Source: an uncultured Paracoccus sp. (GTDB lineage Bacteria; Pseudomonadota; Alphaproteobacteria; Rhodobacterales; Rhodobacteraceae). Taken from it: a DNA stretch of 32,213 nucleotides. The position numbers were made by a program, and so were the translations under genes. The stretch is from assembly GCF_945915435.1 (NCBI RefSeq), contig NZ_CAMEFG010000043.1, positions 1 through 32,213 on the forward strand, read 5' to 3'. A model generated the notes under the pieces. The model ran no database searches, had not been told where the DNA came from, and worked only from the letters and a program-made list of their open reading frames with translations. Shown piece after piece: positions 1 to 5,751 of this stretch; within the stretch, counting starts at the first letter, position 1; each line of letters begins with the position of its first letter.

Positions 1-1939
1 CCGCATCCGCGTCGCCGTCAGCATCAGCGTCCGCGTCTGCATCAGCGTCCGCATCGGCATCCGCGTCCGCATCCGCATCCGCATCAGCGTCGGCATCCGC
101 ATCAGCGTCGGCATCCGCGTCAGCATCAGCGTCGGCATCAGCGTCAGCGTCAGCATCCGCGTCAGCGTCCGCGTCAGCATCCGCATCCGCGTCGCCATCA
201 GCATCAGCGTCCGCGTCTGCATCAGCGTCCGCATCGGCATCAGCGTCGGCATCGGCATCTGCATCTGCGTCCGCGTCGGCGTCAGCATCCGCGTCAGCAT
301 CCGCATCCGCGTCAGCGTCAGCGTCAGCGTCGGCGTCTGCGTCAGCGTCCGCGTCGGCGTCCGCATCGGCATCCGCGTCCGCATCCGCATCCGCATCAGC
401 GTCTGCGTCAGCATCCGCGTCAGCGTCCGCGTCGGCGTCAGCATCCGCGTCAGCGTCCGCGTCGGCGTCAGCATCCGCGTCGCCATCAGCATCAGCGTCC
501 GCGTCTGCATCAGCGTCGGCATCGGCATCCGCATCCGCATCCGCATCAGCATCAGCGTCAGCATCTGCATCTGCATCTGCGTCGGCATCAGCGTCGGCAT
601 CCGCATCTGCATCTGCGTCGGCATCAGCGTCGGCATCCGCGTCGGCGTCGGCGTCAGCATCCGCGTCCGCATCTGCGTCAGCGTCAGCGTCAGCGTCAGC
701 GTCGGCATCTGCGTCCGCGTCGGCGTCAGCATCCGCGTCAGCATCCGCATCCGCATCCGCATCCGCGTCAGCGTCAGCGTCGGCGTCAGCATCAGCGTCC
801 GCATCAGCATCAGCATCTGCATCTGCGTCGGCATCAGCGTCGGCATCAGCATCTGCATCGGCGTCAGCATCTGCGTCCGCATCTGCGTCAGCGTCAGCGT
901 CGGCATCCGCATCTGCATCGGCGTCAGCATCTGCGTCAGCATCTGCGTCAGCATCTGCGTCAGCATCTGCGTCAGCATCTGCGTCAGCGTCGGCATCGGC
1001 ATCAGCGTCGGCATCGGCATCAGCATCAGCATCTGCATCTGCATCTGCATCCGCATCAGCATCAGCATCCGCATCAGCGTCGGCGTCCGCATCTGCATCC
1101 GCGTCAGCATCTGCATCTGCGTCGGCATCCGCATCGGCGTCAGCATCTGCATCGGCGTCAGCGTCCGCATCCGCGTCGGCATCGGCATCAGCATCAGCAT
1201 CAGCGTCGGCGTCGGCGTCAGCGTCGGCATCGGCATCAGCATCAGCATCAGCATCGGCATCAGCATCGGCATCAGCATCAGCATCAGCATCAGCATCAGC
1301 ATCAGCATCAGCATCGGCGTCAGCATCTGCATCGGCATCGGCGTCAGCATCCGCATCAGCGTCAGCGTCCGCATCTGCGTCGGCATCCGCATCGGCATCG
1401 GCATCGGCATCGGCGTCAGCATCCGCGTCAGCGTCCGCATCGGCATCCGCATCGGCATCGGCATCGGCATCAGCGTCTGCATCAGCGTCAGCATCCGCAT
1501 CAGCATCAGCATCAGCATCAGCATCTGCATCCGCGTCAGCATCCGCATCCGCGTCAGCGTCAGCATCCGCATCAGCGTCGGCATCAGCGTCCGTGTCATC
1601 GCTCGCCGACGAGCTGCCTCCGCTGGCAAGCAGCACTCCCCCGACCACAAGCGCGCCGAGAGCGGCGGCAAGGCCGTTGCCGTCGAGCCAGCCTATCGCG
1701 CCATCGTCATCGACGAAAACCAGCGCGCTTTCCGTTGTCTGGCCAACGTAATAATTCGCAACCCGAACGATCTCGCCGGATTTGAGGTGGATAAGAAGGT
1801 CGTCGCCTTCCCTGGTATAAAAATCCACATCCGTTTGCCGGAATGGAAGCCGAACCTGGCTCGGCCCATCCAGCTGGATAGACGACAAGTCGACCGTGCG
1901 CTGCGCACCGTCTCCCTTGTCAATTATGGTTACAGCCAC
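1..1939 (-). CDS. BapA/LapF-type large surface adhesin, N-terminal part (C-terminus outside the window)
   Basis: The frame begins at a GTG (1939) with GGGAGA placed about 6 nt upstream and an in-frame stop further upstream; no ATG competes. Residues 1-90 match the prefix domain of BapA/LapF-family adhesins: a short beta-rich stretch with LPF and [11 protein letters not shown] motifs, then a hydrophobic glycine-rich segment at about 90-108 and a Ser-rich linker. Residues 117-646 alternate Asp and Ala without break except for three Gly (residues 486, 582 and 642), and the frame is still open at position 1. Such proteins are normally exported by type I secretion and mediate cell-cell and surface adhesion. 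The Asp-Ala tract is a highly acidic stalk-like segment, comparable in logic to the Ser-Asp stalks of staphylococcal adhesins. The Ig-like repeats and secretion signal expected at the C-terminus cannot be seen here. Family assignment rests on the prefix and is fairly secure; total size is unknown. Confidence 0.85.
   Translation of the reverse strand, partial: MAVTIIDKGDGAQRTVDLSSIQLDGPSQVRLPFRQTDVDFYTREGDDLLIHLKSGEIVRVANYYVGQTTESALVFVDDDGAIGWLDGNGLAAALGALVVGGVLLASGGSSSASDDTDADADADADADADADADADADADADADADADADADADADADADADADADADADADADADADADADADADADADADADADADADADADADADADADADADADADADADADADADADADADADADADADADADADADADADADADADADADADADADADADADADADADADADADADADADADADADADADADADADADADADADADADADADADADADADADADADADADADADADADADADADADADADADADADADADADADADADADADADADADADADADADADADADADADADADADADADADADADADADADADADADADADADADADADADADADADADADADADADADADADADADADADADGDADADADADADADADADADADADADADADADADADADADADADADADADADADADADADADADADADADADADADADADADADADADADADADADGDADADADADADADADADADADADADADADADADADADADADADADADADADADADADADGDADA
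2..1591. repeat. 265-copy hexanucleotide tandem repeat, NGCRTC, coding for Asp-Ala on the minus strand
   Basis: Every hexamer fits NGCRTC in one fixed phase (starts at 2, 8, 14 ...), apart from three GCCRTC units at 14, 194 and 482. The variable bases fall in the third codon positions, so all four Ala codons and both Asp codons are used while the protein stays constant. Larger duplications are visible inside it: 1-60 and 181-240 differ at one base, 183-229 is repeated exactly at 471-517, and 421-450 is repeated exactly at 451-480. The three odd units all lie inside copies of the same duplicated block, so the Gly substitution was probably spread by segmental duplication. The phase never breaks, as expected if length changes are tolerated only in frame. 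Confidence 0.95.
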
Positions 1940-2008
1940 ATCTTTCTCCCATACTCTGTTAAGCCCTGTTTCACTTCATTATTCTGCATCGTTACGCGTC
2001 TGTTATTC

Positions 2009-2548
2009 TCACCTTCGATCCCAGGAACACTCTGCCGAAACCGGCAATCTTGAGCCGCCAATACCGCCCCGTAAAAATGAGATATTGCAGGGTTTATTGC
2101 GCTCAACCGTTATGGAACCGTCACCCGAACCCGGAAAAATCCGTGCGCCGGTTCGCTTGTCCAATGCTGAAAAAATCGCGAATGCGAATGCGACGGGACC
2201 AAATGTGCTTGCAATTACGGAAACCGGTTTTCTTTCTGTAGCGGCGGAAAATCCGGCAATATCCGAATCGCCTGCGACAGCGATCACCGCCAGATCCGGC
2301 CTCAGCCGGGCGACCTGGGACAGCCTGCCGTCCTGGCCGGCATCATCACCCACGACGACGCAGCACAGGGGGTATTCGTCCAGCCAGTGCCCCCAGTGGG
2401 ACCCCGGCAGGGGATATGCCTCAGCCCCAAGCAGTTCCGCACATTGGTCAATATGTTCAAACATGTCATGCCGGGATGTCAGCACTCCGATACCTGGCCA
2501 GCCGCAGGCGCGGCGGCGGAATGCTTCCTGAAAACCTCCGAAATGCAT
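2009..2548 (-). CDS. small hypothetical protein, receiver-like alpha/beta fold
   Basis: 179 residues. I chose the ATG at 2548 because AAGGGG sits 7 nt before it; an upstream in-frame ATG at 2632 has no such site and would overlap the preceding membrane ORF. The protein alternates hydrophobic strands and helices: GIGVLTS near residue 19, CVVVGDDAG, then LAVIAVAGDSD, then KPVSVIAS. That order resembles a response-regulator receiver domain, but the acidic pocket and conserved Lys are not convincingly in place, and no DNA-binding output domain follows. The last 35 residues look low in structure. It lies between the start-less membrane ORF (47 nt away) and the adhesin (70 nt away), all on one strand, so co-transcription is plausible. 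I do not recognise a named family; a degenerate receiver is only a guess. Confidence 0.5.
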   Translation of the reverse strand: MHFGGFQEAFRRRACGWPGIGVLTSRHDMFEHIDQCAELLGAEAYPLPGSHWGHWLDEYPLCCVVVGDDAGQDGRLSQVARLRPDLAVIAVAGDSDIAGFSAATERKPVSVIASTFGPVAFAFAIFSALDKRTGARIFPGSGDGSITVERNKPCNISFLRGGIGGSRLPVSAECSWDRR

Positions 2549-2594
2549 GGACACACCCCTTGCGGAACGGGCAAAGCCCCGGATCGAAAACGCC

Positions 2595-2825
2595 TTAACC
2601 CGACTGCCGCCGAAACAGAGCCACGGCGACAAGGACGGTCGCCGCGGCGCCGCCCAGGCTGTAGGAAATCAATGCTGTCAGCGGTCCCGCCCCCAGGCTG
2701 AAAGCAGCCAGGGTAGATAGAAACCCGCCTGAAATCGCAGCGCAGACATAGGCTGGAAGGGTAGCGGTCCCGCGCCGCTGCGGCGCCGGGTCAGGGGCAT
2801 CGGCTTGTCTCCGCCCAGCAAAAAC
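2595..2825 (-). CDS. start-less membrane-protein ORF, fixed part of a putative phase-switched gene
   Basis: The frame ending in TAA at 2597-2595 is open upstream to a TGA at about 2912. It encodes a basic, proline-rich stretch and then two hydrophobic segments separated by SLGAGPLTA, ending FRRQSG. Before the second hydrophobic segment there is no ATG, GTG or TTG in this frame. It therefore cannot be translated normally in the present orientation. If the DNA between the two inverted sites (2819-2836 and 2914-2931) were inverted, the ATG now at 2898 would be fused in frame, giving an 85-residue protein with nine new N-terminal residues. Its place at the head of the receiver-like gene and adhesin suggests a small membrane partner or leader of that locus; the function is unknown. 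The alternative is a decayed gene. An out-of-frame ATG at 2800 gives only a 40-codon ORF. Confidence 0.45.
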   Translation of the reverse strand, partial: VFAGRRQADAPDPAPQRRGTATLPAYVCAAISGGFLSTLAAFSLGAGPLTALISYSLGGAAATVLVAVALFRRQSG

Positions 2826-2836
2826 GTCCGGTTTTG
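2819..2836 (-). repeat. left inverted recombination-like site
   Basis: Read on the minus strand, the site is CAAAACCGGACGTTTTTG. It is itself nearly palindromic (GCAAAA and TTTTGC half-sites over 2818-2837, 8 of 10 positions paired), the form expected of a serine-recombinase crossover site. The match to the right copy continues inward through ACTTCTG (2838-2844) with a 2-nt length difference. Confidence 0.65.
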
Positions 2837-2922
2837 CCAGAAGTGGAATCGACCAAAAAAGTTTCGCGCACCCGTTAACAGGTTGGGGGTTTATCCGATG
2901 GTGACTTCTGCGTCAAAACCGG
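2828..2922. other. putative invertible segment carrying a start codon (OFF orientation)
   Basis: About 95 bp lie between the centres of two inverted 18-bp sites. At the centre of each palindrome is the same non-palindromic dinucleotide, GA (minus strand at left, plus strand at right), which is what inversion by a serine recombinase requires. The segment carries GGGGG, 8 nt, then ATG at 2898 reading rightward. In the present orientation this opens MVTSASKPDIFVKHLQ and ends at TGA 2982-2984 after 28 codons. Flipped, the same ATG reads AAA CCG GAC straight into the membrane ORF at 2825 in the correct frame. The adjacent recombinase gene is the natural actor. I see no clear promoter inside the segment. 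The alternative reading is a resolvase res site. Confidence 0.55.
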
Positions 2923-2931
2923 ACATTTTTG
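2914..2931 (+). repeat. right inverted recombination-like site
   Basis: The site is CAAAACCGGACATTTTTG on the plus strand, identical to the left site in inverted orientation except for one base (A2925 against G). It is flanked inward by ACTTCTG (2904-2910), which the left copy also has. It lies 108 nt upstream of the recombinase start. Confidence 0.65.
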
Positions 2932-3038
2932 TCAAGCACTTACAGCCACCTACAGCCCCGCGCCCGGTAACAAGTCTTTTTTGATATCATGTTTAATTGG
3001 TCAGTAGTGCTGTCTATTCTGGGCCACAAGGAAAGAAC

Positions 3039-3593
3039 ATGAAAATCGGATATGCCAGGGTCTCGACCGAAGATCAGAAACTCGACCTTCAGATATCAGC
3101 TTTGAAAATGGCCGGGTGCCAGAAGATATACAGGGATTTCGGCGTTTCCGGCATGTTGACATTGCGGCCCGGCCTGTCGGCGATGATGAAGTCGCTAACT
3201 CCGGGGCAAACGGTCGTGGTCTGGAGACTGGACAGACTTGGCCGATCCCTGAGCGGGCTGATAAAGCTGATCGACGATATTTCCCGGAAAGGAGGAGAGT
3301 TCCAATTCCTTACCGAGGCGATCAATACCGGGTCCTCCAGCGGAAAACTGGTGTTTCACATGATGGCCGCCCTTGCCGAGTTCGAGCGGTCCCTTATCAG
3401 CGAAAGGACCAAGGCGGGATTGCAGGCCGCGCAAAGAAAAGGTGTCAGGCTGGGCCGTCCCCCCAGCCTGACGAACGAACAGATTTATGCGGCCATTCAT
3501 GACCTTGAGCATGAAACCGTTGAAGAGGTCTCGATAAAATACGGTGTCTCTGTCCGCACCATGAAACGATATTACGAAAAGCATGGCGGATAG
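3039..3593 (+). CDS. serine recombinase of the Hin/Gin/resolvase family
   Basis: 184 residues, the usual length for a small DNA invertase or resolvase. The N-terminal catalytic domain shows GYARVST with nucleophile Ser9 and Arg7, the RLDRLGRS motif at 63-70, and FHMMAALAEFERSLISERT at about 107-124 leading into the dimerisation helix. RKGVRLGRPP (133-142) is the hinge typical of invertases, and residues 160-182 form a C-terminal helix-turn-helix. The start is the ATG at 3039, with AAGGAAAG just upstream; an in-frame ATG at 2997 lacks a ribosome site. Enzymes of this family cut both strands at paired palindromic sites and rejoin them, causing inversion or resolution. The two inverted sites immediately upstream are its likely substrates. 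Sequence alone does not decide between invertase and resolvase. The AT-rich stretch at 2977-3000 probably holds its promoter. Confidence 0.93.
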   Translation: MKIGYARVSTEDQKLDLQISALKMAGCQKIYRDFGVSGMLTLRPGLSAMMKSLTPGQTVVVWRLDRLGRSLSGLIKLIDDISRKGGEFQFLTEAINTGSSSGKLVFHMMAALAEFERSLISERTKAGLQAAQRKGVRLGRPPSLTNEQIYAAIHDLEHETVEEVSIKYGVSVRTMKRYYEKHGG

Positions 3594-3769
3594 CCCTGCC
3601 GCGAACTTCGGCAGGGGATTGCAGCGGAGTCACGGCGTTTTCGCCACCCGCCCGGCCTGCGCAAAAGGGTGCGGCGCGGCCTGCGACACCGAATCCCGAG
3701 AAAAACGCTTAACTTTCTCGCCCGCGCGTTCTAACGTCGCAGCCGGAAACGAAACATGCCGAGGCCCCC

Positions 3770-4453
3770 ATGCTCGTCACCATCCCCGATCTGCTGACCC
3801 CGGAAGAGGTCGCCTATATCCGTCAGGTGCTGGAAGGCACGAACTGGATCGACGGCCGCATGACGGCCGGCGATCAGGCCGCCAAGGTCAAGAACAACCT
3901 GCAAGTGCCGCAAGACAGCCCCGAGGGGCGCGAGTTGGGCAATATCGTCCTGCGCGCATTGGGGCGCAACCCGGTCTATTCCTCGGCGGCGCTGCCGCTG
4001 CATATCCTGCCGCCGATGTTCAACCGCTACGACGAGGGCATGACCTTCGGCGCGCATGTCGATGGCTCGATCCGGGTCGCGCCGGGCACGTCGCAGCGGC
4101 TGCGCACGGATGTATCCACCACGATCTTCCTGACCCCGCCCGAGGATTACGACGGCGGCGAACTGGTCGTGCATGACACCTACGGCCAGCACGCGGTCAA
4201 GTTGCCCGCCGGTCACGCGGTGGTCTATCCCGCGACCTCGCTGCATTCGGTGACGCCGGTGACGCGCGGTTCGCGTTGGGGGTCGTTCTTCTGGGCGCAG
4301 TCGATGGTGCGCGACGACTGGCGGCGGCATATGCTTTACGATCTGGATTGCTCGATCCAGCGTATCCGGGGGATGCTGCCCGACGACGATCCGGCGGTGA
4401 CGGGGATCACCTCGCATTATCACAACATGATCCGCCACTGGGCCGAGGTCTGA
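3770..4453 (+). CDS. PKHD-type Fe(II)/2-oxoglutarate-dependent hydroxylase (PiuC/YbiX family)
   Basis: 227 residues, full length for the family. The double-stranded beta-helix core carries the metal triad His96-x-Asp98 (FGAHVDG) and His159 (SLHSVTPV), and Arg169 in RWGSFFW is placed to bind 2-oxoglutarate. Members are found beside catechol-siderophore receptors (Fiu-YbiX in E. coli, PiuA-PiuC in Pseudomonas) and are thought to act on iron-siderophore complexes or their breakdown, though the substrate is not settled. Here the stop codon overlaps the ATG of the next gene (TGATG), and a TonB-dependent receptor follows 1.3 kb downstream, matching that context. Start at 3770: ATG preceded by a weak GAGG-like site. 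Family confident; substrate unknown. Confidence 0.93.
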   Translation: MLVTIPDLLTPEEVAYIRQVLEGTNWIDGRMTAGDQAAKVKNNLQVPQDSPEGRELGNIVLRALGRNPVYSSAALPLHILPPMFNRYDEGMTFGAHVDGSIRVAPGTSQRLRTDVSTTIFLTPPEDYDGGELVVHDTYGQHAVKLPAGHAVVYPATSLHSVTPVTRGSRWGSFFWAQSMVRDDWRRHMLYDLDCSIQRIRGMLPDDDPAVTGITSHYHNMIRHWAEV

Positions 4454-5550
4454 TGGCCGAACCCGGCCCGATCCCGCCCGATATCGTCGCGCTTTGCGAT
4501 TACGAACGCCACGCGGCGGCACGCCTGCCCGCACCCGTGCGCGCCTATATCGACGGGGCGGGGGCGGATGGGCTGACGGCGGCGGCCAACCTGGCCGCCT
4601 GGCAGGCGATCCGGCTGCAAGGCCGGGTGCTGGCCGATATGCGCGGCGCCGATACCGCGCTGGAATTGCTGGGCCTTTCGCTGCCCCATCCGCTGATCCT
4701 CGCCCCCGTGGCCTTCCACGCGCTGGCCCACCCGGACGCCGAACACGCGACCGCGCTTGGCGCGGCGGCGGCGGGCGGCGTGATGGTGGTCTCGACCCAA
4801 TCCGGCCTGCCGCTGGAGGAAATCGCCGCCCGCGCGCAAGGCCCGCTGTGGTTCCAGCTTTACATGCAGCCCCAGCGTGAGGACACGCAGCGCCTGATCG
4901 CCCGCGCCGAGGCGGCGGGCTATCGCGCCCTTGTCGTCACCGTCGATGCCCCGATCAACGGCATCCGCAACATGGAACAGCGCGCCGGTTTCCGCTTGCC
5001 CGAGGGGCTGCGCGCCGTCAATCTGGACGGTTGCCGCCCGCCGCAGATCCGCAGCGAACCGGGGCGCAGCCCGGCCTTCCTCGGCCTGCTCGACACCGCG
5101 CCGAGGTGGGAGGACATCGCCTGGCTGCGCGGCCAGACCCGCCTGCCGATCCTGCTGAAGGGCATCACCGCGCCCGACGATGCCGCGCGGGCGCTGGATG
5201 CGGGGATGGACGGGGTGATCGTGTCGAACCACGGGGGACGGGCGCTGGACACCCTGCCCCCCACCGCCGAGATCCTGCCCCATATCGCGGAACGCATCGC
5301 CGGGCGCATCCCGGTGCTGTGCGACGGCGGTATCCGGCGCGGCACGGATGCGCTGAAGGCGCTGGCGCTCGGGGCATCCGCCATCCTTATCGGCCGCCCG
5401 CAGGTCCATGCGCTGACTGTGGCGGGCGCGGCGGGGGTCGCCCATATGCTGACCATCCTGCGCGCGGAACTGGAGGTCGCGATGGCCCTGACCGGCTGCC
5501 GCGATCTGTCCGCCATCGACAGGGGCGCGATCTGGCCCGCCGCGTTGTAG
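4453..5550 (+). CDS. FMN-dependent alpha-hydroxy-acid oxidase/dehydrogenase
   Basis: 365 residues starting at the ATG overlapping the previous stop. This is a TIM-barrel flavoenzyme of the lactate/glycolate/mandelate oxidase family. It has Tyr32 (AYIDGAGAD), Tyr137 (QLYMQ), the FMN-contacting Lys236 (LLKGI), the catalytic His260 and Arg263 in SNHGGRALD, and phosphate-binding DGGIRRG (291-297) and IGRP (313-316). It converts a 2-hydroxy acid to a 2-oxo acid. Whether electrons go to oxygen or to a quinone cannot be read from the sequence, and no membrane-anchoring insert is obvious. Translational coupling with the PiuC-type hydroxylase and the nearby siderophore receptor suggests its substrate relates to iron acquisition, perhaps a hydroxycarboxylate ligand; this is inference. 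A general L-lactate enzyme recruited to the operon is the alternative. Confidence 0.9.
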   Translation: MAEPGPIPPDIVALCDYERHAAARLPAPVRAYIDGAGADGLTAAANLAAWQAIRLQGRVLADMRGADTALELLGLSLPHPLILAPVAFHALAHPDAEHATALGAAAAGGVMVVSTQSGLPLEEIAARAQGPLWFQLYMQPQREDTQRLIARAEAAGYRALVVTVDAPINGIRNMEQRAGFRLPEGLRAVNLDGCRPPQIRSEPGRSPAFLGLLDTAPRWEDIAWLRGQTRLPILLKGITAPDDAARALDAGMDGVIVSNHGGRALDTLPPTAEILPHIAERIAGRIPVLCDGGIRRGTDALKALALGASAILIGRPQVHALTVAGAAGVAHMLTILRAELEVAMALTGCRDLSAIDRGAIWPAAL

Positions 5551-5751
5551 ATTCGCAGCCACAGAATCAAATAAAAACACTCGGATAATGCATGCGCCGC
5601 CTTGACGCTTGCCGCTGCGTTATTCATGAAGGTCCGATCCGGGCCTTTCGGGTCCATCCTCCGCGTAGCCAGCGCCACGGCGCCAGCAAGAAACCTGCTT
5701 CTCGATATCAATCGAAGGGGCTGTCAACTATCGTCTTGCAGGAGCAATCCC

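Noticed and set aside
1..1752. The plus strand of the repeat is also open and would encode an Ala-Ser repeat, with wobble positions equally synonymous.
   Set aside because: The plus frame has no recognisable domain and stops at about 1752 shortly after the repeat. The minus frame has a BapA-type prefix domain and a ribosome site, so it is the coding strand.
2797..2800. An ATG in the region of the start-less membrane ORF (minus strand).
   Set aside because: It is in a different frame and gives a 40-codon ORF ending near 2680; it does not reach the hydrophobic segments.
2819..2931. Terminal inverted repeats of an insertion sequence.
   Set aside because: Only about 60 bp lie between the repeat arms, with no transposase; the palindromic form and adjacent serine recombinase fit crossover sites better.
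5583..5600. GGATAATGCATGCG as a possible Fur box upstream of the siderophore receptor.
   Set aside because: Only one half resembles the GATAAT unit and the dyad is poor; not enough to call.
5602..5751. Longer start for the TonB-dependent receptor at 5602.
   Set aside because: It would place about 50 residues before a normal signal peptide and lacks the GGAG site that precedes 5752.
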